Of a DNA stretch of 64,000 nucleotides, positions 1 to 7,679 are shown one piece after another. A program made the translations under genes and the position numbers. The notes below the pieces were generated by a model, which worked only from the letters and a program-made list of their open reading frames with translations, was not told where the DNA came from and made no database searches. Numbering within the stretch: the first letter of the stretch is position 1; every line of letters begins with the position of its first letter. The DNA is from Candidatus Zipacnadia bacterium (GTDB lineage Bacteria; Armatimonadota; Zipacnadia; Zipacnadales; UBA5352): contig JALGSU010000007.1 in the NCBI GenBank assembly GCA_029821735.1, forward strand, positions 1-64,000, written 5' to 3'.

Positions 1-97
1 TCTTGCGGCACAGCTCAGCGACTGGTGTCCCCGCCTCCGCCTGCTGCAGGGCGAACACGATCTGCGGCTCGGTGTAGCGCTTGCGCTTCATCGACAT
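1..97 (-). CDS. IS3-family transposase OrfA, N-terminal fragment
   Basis: The minus strand from the ATG at 97 reads MSMKRKRYTEPQIVFALQQA and continues EAGTPVAELCRK to the window edge. This is the beginning of the HTH domain of IS3-family OrfA proteins (KRKRY-x2-PQIVFALxQAExGTPVxELCRK), which binds the element ends and makes the functional transposase by frameshifting with OrfB. A strong Shine-Dalgarno AGGAGGA lies at 101-107, 3 nt before the first ATG and 9 nt before the second (91), so the second may be the real start. Only about 32 residues are visible; OrfB is off the window. Confidence 0.85.
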   Translation of the reverse strand, partial: MSMKRKRYTEPQIVFALQQAEAGTPVAELCRK

Positions 98-151
98 CAG
101 TCCTCCTGGAACCACTATACCCCTTCATTAACTCTCATTCCAGGTGGACCA
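1..151 (-). mobile_element. End of an IS3-family insertion sequence (truncated by window edge)
   Basis: The first ~150 nt, read on the minus strand, contain the untranslated end and the orfA start of an IS3-type element. The outer boundary is placed near 151 because the complement there begins TGGTCCACCTGG, a plausible terminal repeat with the TG end typical of IS3 elements, and because the repeat-protein homology on the plus strand resumes just after it (about 155-173). The other end of the element lies outside the window, so neither the inverted repeat nor a target duplication can be checked. The boundary is an inference; the presence of the element is well supported by its OrfA. Confidence 0.7.
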
Positions 152-1809
152 GGAAACGGGGTTCAGACCACCAATCCAGCCACGAGTGATGCACTCACAG
201 CCCGTGTGAGTAGCGGCCCGGACGCCGATGGGGACACGGTGACCTTCGCTTACCAGTGGTACAGGGACGGGCTGCCGCAACCCGGTCGCATCTACCAGAC
301 ACTTGCGGCGAAATGGACCAGCCCCGGCGAGGAATGGCTGTGCGCTGTCACGCCCAACGACGGCAGCGAGGACGGGACGTCCGGCGAGGACACGGTCACC
401 ATCGAGGGCAACGTGGCACCGACTCAGCCGACCGTTACCATCAACCCCGCGCGACCGGCCGACGAAGACAGCATCCGGGCGAAAGTGTCCGGTTCTACCG
501 ACGCCAACGGCGACGCGATCACCTACACCTACGATTGGTACAAGGACGGGGTGCTGCAGCCGAACCGCAGGTGGGCGACTGTTGCCGCGCAGTGGACACG
601 CTCCGGCCAGCTGTGGCGGTGCGTGGTGACGCCCAGCGACGGGATGTCCAGTGGCACGCCCGCCGAACATGCGGTCACGATCAACACGCCGCCGGCGACG
701 CCAAGCCTGACGATCAATCCCGGCACTCCGACTGCCAGCGACAGCCTGCGAGCGGTCGTGACCGACAAGGCTACGGATGTCGACGGCGACACGATCACCT
801 ACACCTACCAGTGGTACCGTGACGGTGAGGCACTCGAAGGCGTCTCCTGGAGCGGCATTGGCTCCTGGCGGACGACGGCGGGCCAGCGATGGACCTGCGT
901 GGTGACCTCGAGCGATGGCGTCGAAGACGGGCCGACCGCCACCGCAAGTGTCGCCATCGGCCTCGCGGTCACGCAGCCGACCGTCACCATCAGCCCTGCC
1001 AACCCGAGCGATCACAACAGCTTCGCCGCAACGGCTTCGGGCAGCGTCTGCGCTAACGGCCGCGAGCCGATCTACTCGTACCAGTGGTTCAGGAACGGGA
1101 CGCTGCAGGTCGGGTTGACCTGGCGGACGATCGCGGCATGGCGCACGACTGCCGGCGCTGCGTGGTGACCCCGAGCGACGGTGTCAGCAACGGGCCGGCC
1201 GGCGAGGGGACCGTCACAGTGCAGCCGAACACGCCGCCCAGCGCTCCAGCCGTGGTCATCACACCCGCCGCGCCGACGAGCGACGACTGCCTCCGCGTCA
1301 GCGTTTTGAGTTGCATCGACGCGGACGGCGACCCCGTTAGCTACTCGTGCCAATGGTATAAGAACGGGGTGCTGCAGATCGGCCTGACCTGGCGAACCAT
1401 CGGCGCAACTCGCACGCGCGACGGCCAAACCTGGCGCTGCGTGGTCACTCCAAACGACGGGCGCGCGGACGGCCCGACCGGCGAAGCATCGGTGACCATT
1501 GGCGCGAAGGGCACGGTGTTGGCGGTCAGTTCAGTGGCCGCGATGCCGGCGGCCGCAGGCGCGGAGTTGACCTTCACGCTGTCGGCCGACGCGTCGGTCA
1601 CGTGCGAGGTGCTGAACATCGCAGGCCGCGCGGTGCGCACGATCGTGGCGGATCGTCAGACTGCGAGCGGGCTGACGACGCTTGCCTGGGACGGCCGAAA
1701 CGCGGCTGGCCTGGCGTCGCCTGCGGGCACGTATCTGGTGCGGATCACGGCATCATCGACGTCCGGCGTGCGTTGCCAGGCGGTGGGAACGGTGCAACTG
1801 GCGCGCTGA
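152..1809 (+). pseudogene. Ig-like repeat surface protein, 5' truncated and frameshifted
   Basis: A reading frame open from about 152 to 1168 encodes repeats of ~90 aa, each with a TVTINPA-like start, a D-x-DGD-x-ITYTYxWYxDG core, and a WRCVVTPSDG end. Four repeats plus one broken at the left are visible (new units near 418, 688, 961 and 1222). The last ~95 aa (1510-1806) look like a FlgD-type Ig domain (LSADASVTCEVLNIAGR, WDGRNAAG, PAGTYLVRI), common at the C-terminus of large secreted proteins. Two lesions are seen. The 5' end abuts the IS3 end with no start codon. In repeat four the frame breaks at ~1156: compared with repeat five, about 10 nt (Q-x-W codons) are missing, so the frame ends at TGA 1166-1168 and the true frame continues as CVVTPSDG to 1809. 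Probably a dead adhesin-like surface gene. Confidence 0.75.
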
Positions 1810-1878
1810 ACGGGTGCCTACAGACTCAAACGGGCCGCCCCTCGAAGGAGGGGCAGCTCGACGCATTCGTGAAATCGA

Positions 1879-1953
1879 TGGCTCCCCGGGCCGGATTCGA
1901 ACCAGCAACCTAATGGTTAACAGCCATTCGCTCTACCATTGAGCTACCGAGGA
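1879..1953 (-). tRNA. tRNA-Asn (anticodon GTT)
   Basis: The minus strand folds into a cloverleaf of 75 nt including an encoded CCA. The acceptor stem is TCCTCGG (1953-1947) paired with CCGGGGA (1889-1883), with one T-G pair; the discriminator is G and CCA is at 1881-1879. The D-arm contains AGCTCAATGGTAGAGC, the anticodon loop is CTGTTAA giving GTT, and the T-arm has GGTTCGAATCC. It is a stand-alone tRNA between the decayed repeat protein and the XRE regulator. tRNA genes are frequent insertion sites, but no integrase or duplicated 3' end was seen nearby. Confidence 0.95.
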
Positions 1954-2114
1954 GCGCGGGCAGTATTTTAGCAGAAACACGCCCCGGTGTAAAGTACCCC
2001 TCCCCCGCACCCGGAATGTCCAACTACACTTCTTTGCCGCACCCCTTTGTGATATGCTCTGCCCGAACTTCGCTCGCCTCAGTCAGCGCGCCATCCCGCG
2101 GGGAGGACATTGCC

Positions 2115-2669
2115 ATGTCCGTCGACCTGCAACAGATCGCCAGCCGCATCAAAGAACTACGCCAGATCGCAGGCGTCTCAATTGAGACTCTTGCCGGCGG
2201 GTTCGGGATCCCTGTCGAGACCTACCGCCACTACGAAAGTGGCGCGGCCGACATGCCCGTCACGTTCCTCACCCAAGTCGCCGACCGCTTCGGCGTGGAA
2301 CTGACCGTGCTGCTCACCGGAGACGAGCCCCGGTTGCACACCTACGCCCTGGTCCGAGCAGGCAACGGAGTGGCCGTGCGACGCCACGCCGCCTACGACT
2401 ACGAGGACCTGGCATTCAATTTCGTCGACAAGAGCATCGAGATATTCATGGTGACCGTCCCTGCCTCCGCCGAAGGTGCGCCCGTCTCCCTCAACTCCCA
2501 TCCGGGGCAGGAGTTCAATCATGTGCTTGAGGGCCGCATGCGGGTCTTCATCGAGGAGCGGGAACTGGTCCTCGAGCCAGGCGATTCTCTCTACTTTGAC
2601 GCCAGTGTGCCTCACGGCATGCAGGCGCTTGACGACCAGCCAGCACGCTTCCTCGCCGTCGTCACCTGA
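2115..2669 (+). CDS. XRE-family regulator with C-terminal cupin domain
   Basis: A 184-aa protein starting [17 protein letters not shown]. Residues ~5-65 form a Cro/CI-type helix-turn-helix ([32 protein letters not shown]). Residues ~110-184 are a small cupin barrel ([44 protein letters not shown]), which in this class senses a small ligand. The frame is open to 2016, but the ATG at 2115 is preferred: GGGAGGA lies 7 nt upstream at 2101-2107 and the HTH starts immediately after. The gene sits 59 nt upstream of an acyl-CoA synthetase on the same strand, an arrangement often seen for cupin regulators controlling the neighbouring ligase. A weak extended -10 (TGATATGCT, 2050-2058) upstream may be its promoter. 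Confidence 0.88.
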   Translation: MSVDLQQIASRIKELRQIAGVSIETLAGGFGIPVETYRHYESGAADMPVTFLTQVADRFGVELTVLLTGDEPRLHTYALVRAGNGVAVRRHAAYDYEDLAFNFVDKSIEIFMVTVPASAEGAPVSLNSHPGQEFNHVLEGRMRVFIEERELVLEPGDSLYFDASVPHGMQALDDQPARFLAVVT

Positions 2670-2728
2670 AGCCGTTTCACCCAGGCTCCCGCAAGTTACC
2701 CAGACCCAAAGATTCGAGGTCACGATCA

Positions 2729-4390
2729 ATGCTCGAGAAATACCTGTCCGACACAAGCTTCTCATCATACGAGGACTTCGCGGAGCGCTGCCGTATTCAC
2801 GTTCCCGACTACTTCAACTTTGCTTACGACGTGGTTGACCAGTGGGCGGCCGATGATCCCGACAGACTGGCGCTGGTGTGGGAGGATGTCGAGGGCAACT
2901 CGGAGAGTTTCACTTTCGCCCAGATCAAGGAACAGACCGACCGTACCGCTAACCTGCTGGCCTCACACAGCATCGGCAAGGGCGATACGGTCATGCTCAT
3001 TCTCAAGCGCCACTACGAGTACTGGTTCTGCCTGCTTGCTCTGCACAAGCTCGGAGCCATCGCTATCCCCGCGACGCACCTGCTCACCGCCAAGGACATC
3101 GCCTACCGCAGCAACGCGGCGGATGTGAAGATGATAATCGCCACCAACGAGGATCGCGTGCTGTCGGCGGTCGACGAGGCCCGGCCGGATTCGCCGACCC
3201 TCGCGCACAGGCTTGTGGTCCGAGGCCAGCGCGACGGGTGGGTCGATTATACTGCCGCTGCTCAAGACGCTGCCACGCAGTTCAGCCGCCCCACCGGCGA
3301 CCAAGCCACCACCGCCGGCGATCTCATGCTCATCTACTTCACCTCAGGCACAACCGGGTTGCCCAAAATGGTGGCCCACGATTTCTCCTACCCGCTTGGC
3401 CACATCCTCACCGCCTCGTTCTGGCAAAGCGTGCGCGACGGCGGCCTGCACCTCACCGTGGCTGACACGGGATGGGCCAAAGCCGCGTGGGGCAAGATAT
3501 ATGGCCAGTGGCTCGCGGGCGCCCCAGTCATGGCCTATGACATGGAGCGCTTTGATCCTGATGAGCTGCTTGACGTGATAGTGCGCCACAAGCTCGTGAC
3601 CTTCTGCGCCCCGCCCACCATCTACCGCTTCCTCATCAAACACGATCTGTCCAAGTTTGACCTGAGTAGCCTGCAATATTGTGTGACGGCGGGCGAGCCG
3701 CTCAACCCCGAGGTCTATAACCGCTTCCTCGAACTCACCGGGCACCGCATCATGGAGGGTTTCGGCCAGACCGAGACGGTCGTTGCCCTCGCCACCTTCC
3801 CCTGGATCGAGCCACGCCCCGGCTCGATGGGCAAACCATCGCCCGGCTACGACATCGACCTGATGAACGATGAGGGCAAGTCCTGCGAGGTCGGCGAGGA
3901 GGGCCAGATCGTCGTCCGGACAGCCAACGGCAGGCCGCCAGGCATGTTCTGCGGCTACCATCGCGACGATGAACTCACCGCAAGCGTCTGGCACGATGGC
4001 GTCTATCACACCGGTGACATGGCGTGGCGGGACGAAGATGGCTACTACTGGTTTGTGGGCCGCGCCGATGACCTCATCAAGAGCTCCGGCTACAGAATCG
4101 GCCCGTTCGAGGTCGAGAGCGCCCTCATGGAGCATGCCACGGTCATGGAGTGCGCCATCACGGGCGTGCCCGATCCTGACAGGGGAGCCATCGTCAAGGC
4201 CACGATTGTCCTCGCCCCCGGATACGAAGCGGGCAGCGGACTGGTGACCGAGTTGCAGGAGCACGTGAAGAAGACAACCGCACCTTACAAGTACCCGCGC
4301 GTGATCGAGTTCGTGGCGGAACTTCCCAAAACGATCTCCGGGAAGATCCGCCGGGTCCAGATCCGCGAAGAGGACGTCACGCAGAGTTAG
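2729..4390 (+). CDS. AMP-forming acyl-CoA synthetase (medium-chain/acetyl-CoA synthetase-like)
   Basis: A 553-aa member of the ANL superfamily. It would activate a carboxylic acid to the acyl-adenylate and then the CoA thioester in the cytoplasm. The P-loop-like A3 motif [12 protein letters not shown] is at 204-214, the A5 motif GFGQTE lies in the middle, the A8 region reads [23 protein letters not shown], and the adenylation lysine is K539 in SGKIRR. The CYHR/DE-rich N-terminus and length match the ~550-aa MACS/acetate-propionate-type group rather than the ~500-aa class seen at 53842-55347. It follows the cupin regulator by 59 nt, which may control it in response to an acid or CoA ester. Substrate cannot be read from sequence. 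Confidence 0.9.
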   Translation: MLEKYLSDTSFSSYEDFAERCRIHVPDYFNFAYDVVDQWAADDPDRLALVWEDVEGNSESFTFAQIKEQTDRTANLLASHSIGKGDTVMLILKRHYEYWFCLLALHKLGAIAIPATHLLTAKDIAYRSNAADVKMIIATNEDRVLSAVDEARPDSPTLAHRLVVRGQRDGWVDYTAAAQDAATQFSRPTGDQATTAGDLMLIYFTSGTTGLPKMVAHDFSYPLGHILTASFWQSVRDGGLHLTVADTGWAKAAWGKIYGQWLAGAPVMAYDMERFDPDELLDVIVRHKLVTFCAPPTIYRFLIKHDLSKFDLSSLQYCVTAGEPLNPEVYNRFLELTGHRIMEGFGQTETVVALATFPWIEPRPGSMGKPSPGYDIDLMNDEGKSCEVGEEGQIVVRTANGRPPGMFCGYHRDDELTASVWHDGVYHTGDMAWRDEDGYYWFVGRADDLIKSSGYRIGPFEVESALMEHATVMECAITGVPDPDRGAIVKATIVLAPGYEAGSGLVTELQEHVKKTTAPYKYPRVIEFVAELPKTISGKIRRVQIREEDVTQS

Positions 4391-4411
4391 CGCCAGACAG
4401 CGAGCGCCGGC

Positions 4412-4509
4412 TGCCACGCGCTTCGCGCGTGGCAGTAGTGCCAACGGCCCGCGTGCGAGCATTGCTCGCGCGCGGGCCGTTGGCACGCGCGGGCCCTGCG
4501 GGCCCGCGC
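4412..4509. terminator. Three consecutive perfect hairpins between convergent genes
   Basis: Between the synthetase (stop 4390) and the convergent radical SAM gene (stop 4523) there are three back-to-back inverted repeats. The first is TGCCACGCGC, loop TTC, GCGCGTGGCA (4412-4434). The second has outer arms TGCCAACGGCCCGCG (4439-4453) and the complement at 4471-4485, with a second inner stem GCGAGCA/TGCTCGC. The third is GCGCGGGCCC, loop TGC, GGGCCCGCGC (4487-4509). They probably stop transcription from both sides, but none has a clear U-tract, so they may instead be palindromic repeats of another kind. Confidence 0.6.
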
Positions 4510-4522
4510 CCGGCGCTCGCGC

Positions 4523-5830
4523 TCAGGTGGTGGTGCGGATGAGCGGGTTGCCGGGAACGCAGGTTGGTCCGCAGGTGCAGGCGTAGTCGTCGGGGTCACC
4601 GGCCAGTTGCGGCGCGAACTCTCGCCACATCGCGGGTATTTCGTCGCAGAACGACACCGGGCAGTCGGGATCGTGGAGGTGAATCTGGTCGAGGAAGTGG
4701 CGGTATACGGTGGCGCGGTCGGCGTGGTGCCATATCTGCTTGCCAGCGGGGCTGATGGGAACGCCCGGGTGCGGCCCGGCGTAGATGTCTCGGGTTTTCT
4801 GCAGGTATTCGGGATCGAAGAGATCGGTATCGAAGTTTGCGTCGAGTCGTTCGCCGGGCATATGTGCGAGCAAGTCGATGGTGATGACGTCCGGTTTGAC
4901 GTTCGCGAGCAGTTCCTCGATCATGGTGGCGTTCTCTTCGCGCCAGTTGCGGACGGGCATGATGGGCGAGAAGCGAACGCGCACGTGGTAGCCTGCCTGC
5001 TGGCACTTGCGGGCAGCGGCGATGCGTTCGGAGGTGCTGGGCGCGTTCTTCTCCATCTCGCGGGCGACGGTCTCGGAGGAGATGGTAAACGAGATGATGC
5101 TGTGCCCGTTGTGGTCGAGGCCCAGCAGGTGGTCGACGTTGTCTGATTTGGTGTAGAGCTGCAGATACTCGCGTTCGCGCCCCGCGAAGTATCCGACCAT
5201 CAGTTCCGACGAGCCATACTCGGGTTCGAAGGTGATCGTGTCGGTCTGATTGTCATACTTGTAGAGTTGCTGCCAGGGGTTGGCATCGAGCAGTTCGTCG
5301 AGGTGCGCGACGACCTCCTCAAGATTCATGTGGATGTTCAGGAACTCGCCGATGTTGCAGTAGTCGCACGCGTGTAGACAGCCCCACGCCGAATGCAGAC
5401 AGTGCGCGTTCTGGCACACCCCGTCCTTCCTCTCCAGCAGCGATCGGCCGTCGCGGAAGTCGTGCATACCGGCGCCGTTCAGGCGCGCGAAGCGGAGATG
5501 GGGATATAGGCGATTGGTCTCCGCAATATCCTCTGGCGTATCCCACGTGTAGCTGTTGAAAATGATGTCCGGGTCACGCTGCCGCTTGTATTGCCCGGTG
5601 CGCCAGCGCGTGACGCGCTCCCACTGTTTCTGCTCACTCACTTCGTTGAGCGCCGCGTCGTCGACGGTGATTGGCGGCTGATCCGGCTCGATGCAGCCCA
5701 TCATGCGGTCCATGCGAGCGGCGCAGTCGGGGTCGCCGAGAACTCGCTGGTGGACGTAGACGTTCCGCGGCTTGACCTCGTACATATCTTCCACCGTTCT
5801 CCGGGGATTGGTCTGGGTGCCGACCGGCAT
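4523..5830 (-). CDS. Radical SAM protein resembling spore photoproduct lyase
   Basis: A 435-aa protein with the 4Fe-4S/SAM motif C-x3-C-x2-C at C151, C155, C158 (GCLHACDYCN), as in spore photoproduct lyase (SPL)-type radical SAM proteins. Additional cysteines just before it (C139, C144) and a C-terminal C-T-C-x3-C (C418, C420, C424) suggest a second metal site. The body shows the SPL-like layout: YKYDNQTDTITFEPEYGSSEL, TKSDNVDHLLGLDHNG, FTISSETVAREMEKNAPS, RVRFSPIMPVRNW. The frame starts at 5830, but the Met at 5785 (MYEVKPRNVYVHQRV) has a better ribosome site (GGTGGAA) and could be the true start. Known SPLs repair spore-specific thymine lesions; no sporulation gene is seen here, so repair of DNA photoproducts or another radical reaction are both open. 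Confidence 0.75.
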   Translation of the reverse strand: MPVGTQTNPRRTVEDMYEVKPRNVYVHQRVLGDPDCAARMDRMMGCIEPDQPPITVDDAALNEVSEQKQWERVTRWRTGQYKRQRDPDIIFNSYTWDTPEDIAETNRLYPHLRFARLNGAGMHDFRDGRSLLERKDGVCQNAHCLHSAWGCLHACDYCNIGEFLNIHMNLEEVVAHLDELLDANPWQQLYKYDNQTDTITFEPEYGSSELMVGYFAGREREYLQLYTKSDNVDHLLGLDHNGHSIISFTISSETVAREMEKNAPSTSERIAAARKCQQAGYHVRVRFSPIMPVRNWREENATMIEELLANVKPDVITIDLLAHMPGERLDANFDTDLFDPEYLQKTRDIYAGPHPGVPISPAGKQIWHHADRATVYRHFLDQIHLHDPDCPVSFCDEIPAMWREFAPQLAGDPDDYACTCGPTCVPGNPLIRTTT

Positions 5831-5940
5831 CTTCGTCGCTCACCGCCTCGTTCCTGCCAACTTGTCTTCTCGACGGCCTGATGCTATCTTGCTGCAATTG
5901 TCAGGGCGCGCCCAGGTATGAGTAGAGAGGACACGCAATC

Positions 5941-6237
5941 ATGAAGATTGACAAGCACCCGATGGAGCTCCAAGCGATGAGGATGTTCCGCGAGGGCAAG
6001 GGCCGTGAGGCTAGCAAGTTGCAGGACGAGTTCCTCAAGGCGGTCAAGGACTCTGGCGTGGACCACTGCACCTGCCCAAGCGCCTGCAAGTTCCACGGTG
6101 ACTGCGTTCAGTGCTTGATCGTCCACCGCGGCCACGGCGACCACGTGCCCCACTGCATGCGCGAGATGATCAACGACCGCGTCGCGGCCCTCGCCGCACT
6201 CGCCGCACTCGCCGAGAACAGCTACGAGGGGAAGTGA
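5941..6237 (+). CDS. Small cysteine-rich protein, putative metal binding
   Basis: A 98-aa protein with a helical N-terminus (residues 8-38) and a cysteine/histidine cluster: C43, C45, C49, C55, C58, C72 with several His between (FHGDC, HRGHGDHVPHC). The spacing C-x-C-x3-C-x5-C-x2-C followed by HxGHGDHxPxC is like short conserved proteins found in anaerobes with no assigned function. A zinc or iron-sulfur site is likely. GAGAGG about 10 nt before the ATG serves as ribosome site. The C-terminus carries an alanine repeat (AALAALAALAE). It is divergent from the radical SAM gene, with 110 nt between their starts. Confidence 0.8.
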   Translation: MKIDKHPMELQAMRMFREGKGREASKLQDEFLKAVKDSGVDHCTCPSACKFHGDCVQCLIVHRGHGDHVPHCMREMINDRVAALAALAALAENSYEGK

Positions 6238-6355
6238 AGGCGGGGCGCAGCAGGACCTCGGCGGTCCGTGCCGAATCATGCAGTGGGACCAGCAGTTGTA
6301 TGGTCTTCTCAAAGAGAATGGAACACGTGCCCGGCACTACGAGGAGGCAGGTGCG

Positions 6356-6913
6356 GTGGGTGACCGGAGAGCCGCCAGGCCTGTGCAGGGCCTGACGAGG
6401 CGTTGGCGATGGCTGCTGCCTCTCGCATTGCTGATCCTGCTGTACGCTATCTTCCCAAGGAAGTCTCAACTCCTGTTCAGCGCCCTCCATCCACGCAACG
6501 TCGCGCTACGTTTGGTGTTCAGCATACACGTGCAGCGCCCGGGCCCCACTCTGGCCGACGTGATCGACCGCACGCGAATCGCTTTCCCTGCCACGACGAA
6601 GCTGGAGGGGAGTTACCAGCTATCTTGGACTGCGCAGGTATTGATGGCGCGAGTCGCCATGGGCCAGGAGGAGAGCGCTGAGTTGGCGTCGGCCTTGGCA
6701 GAATGGCAGAGACCAGAGGTCTACGAGGCGGACATCTTCGTGCGCCATGGCCCTGAGCCGTTGTGGTGGGACCCGGGGGCTGAGAAGGGCATGGAGGTAT
6801 ACAAGGTGGACAGGTACGGCGGCCCGCATTACGCCGTGGAGTCGCTGTACGTGGGCCTTGCCCCTGGCGACGGGACACGCAGGAGAATGTACATCTACTG
6901 GATCGGGGACTGA
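6356..6913 (+). CDS. Membrane-anchored protein of unknown function (paralogue 1)
   Basis: Not recognised as a known family. The frame is open from 6278, but the GTG at 6356 has an excellent ribosome site (AGGAGG at 6342-6347, 8 nt spacing) and gives a compact 185-aa protein: a short basic N-terminus, one membrane segment (WLLPLALLILLYAIF, residues ~18-33) and an extracytoplasmic domain. It is paralogous to the next gene: FPATTKLEGSYQLSW here and FPESARLNMSSHAWL there occupy the same position, and both end in a VxxLAP/VTRP-then-YxxGxD pattern. The two lie 33 nt apart and are probably co-transcribed and work as a pair or alternates. Confidence 0.65.
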   Translation: MGDRRAARPVQGLTRRWRWLLPLALLILLYAIFPRKSQLLFSALHPRNVALRLVFSIHVQRPGPTLADVIDRTRIAFPATTKLEGSYQLSWTAQVLMARVAMGQEESAELASALAEWQRPEVYEADIFVRHGPEPLWWDPGAEKGMEVYKVDRYGGPHYAVESLYVGLAPGDGTRRRMYIYWIGD

Positions 6914-6946
6914 AGCTGCACACGGTTGCCGCGAGGGAGAACGAAG

Positions 6947-7495
6947 ATGGCGCCGCGATGGTTCTCATCTACTGAACTGAGGAAAGTCGCCCCGCGTCTG
7001 AGCCGCGCGTGTTGGGCTGCGCTGCTTCTCGTGGCCATCGTCCTCGCTGTTCTCTCGGCGCATCGGTGGCTCCTCGTCTCGACCGCGATGCGAGAGCACG
7101 GACAGACGCGTCCATCCCTTGCTGCCATCGCGCATTGGTGCGGTCTGTCTTTCCCTGAGTCGGCTCGACTGAACATGTCGAGTCATGCGTGGCTGCCGCG
7201 AGCCTACCTATGGGCGAAGATGTCTATGACAACCGACGACCTCGAACGCTTCATGCAACAACCTGCTTTGCAGGGCCGCTGGGTCGAGGGAGACACACCG
7301 CTCCGCGCGACACTCCAGACCATGGGCTGGTGGGAGGACGCTGGACCTACGGCACAGGTGCGGACGGCATCCTTCCCCGCCCCGCCATCGGCGACGGGCC
7401 CGTTGGGCAAGCATCTACAGGTAGTGGACGTGGTGGTAGTGACACGGCCCGGCGAGCCAATGGCTCGCGTCTACCTGGCTGGCAGCGACGACTGA
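6947..7495 (+). CDS. Membrane-anchored protein of unknown function (paralogue 2)
   Basis: A 182-aa protein from ATG 6947, preferred over the TTG at 6926 because GGGAG lies at a normal distance. It has one N-terminal membrane segment (ACWAALLLVAIVLAVLSAH, residues ~23-41) and an outside domain of about 135 aa. It shares sequence and layout with the preceding gene, so the pair arose by an old tandem duplication; identity by eye is low, which argues against recent duplication. No catalytic motif is visible. The following 184 nt contain the promoter of the next gene. Confidence 0.65.
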   Translation: MAPRWFSSTELRKVAPRLSRACWAALLLVAIVLAVLSAHRWLLVSTAMREHGQTRPSLAAIAHWCGLSFPESARLNMSSHAWLPRAYLWAKMSMTTDDLERFMQQPALQGRWVEGDTPLRATLQTMGWWEDAGPTAQVRTASFPAPPSATGPLGKHLQVVDVVVVTRPGEPMARVYLAGSDD

Positions 7496-7583
7496 GCCAC
7501 AACGGGCAAGATGCGCCACTCAACGAATCCTCATTGTTGCCATTCTCAAGCCGTCTTTCCGCCGCATTGAATTCCGCGCGGGC

Positions 7584-7613
7584 TTGCCTCGCCGCCGGGC
7601 GCTGTGGTATAAT
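7584..7613 (+). promoter_or_regulatory. Sigma-70-type promoter for the fusion gene at 7680
   Basis: TTGCCT (7584-7589), 18-nt spacer, and a consensus TATAAT (7608-7613). The predicted transcript would begin near 7620, so the ATG at 7626 would be nearly leaderless and the ATG at 7680 is preferred for the gene. Confidence 0.65.
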
Positions 7614-7679
7614 TCTGGCCGTTGGATGAGGTCTCGCAAGCGAACTTTAGCCCTGCACAACTGGTCTAACCAAACACGG

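Noticed and set aside
128..1015. Long minus-strand ORF (295 aa) opposite the Ig-repeat gene
   Set aside because: Arg/Gly/Val-rich low-meaning sequence caused by high GC; the plus strand encodes clear Ig-like repeats.
1879..2115. tRNA-Asn as an attachment site of an integrated element
   Set aside because: No integrase, no duplicated tRNA end and no foreign gene block nearby; the IS3 end is on the other side and of a different type.
3344..4486. 380-aa minus-strand ORF opposite the acyl-CoA synthetase
   Set aside because: No ribosome site or known motif; mirrors the codon bias of the synthetase gene.
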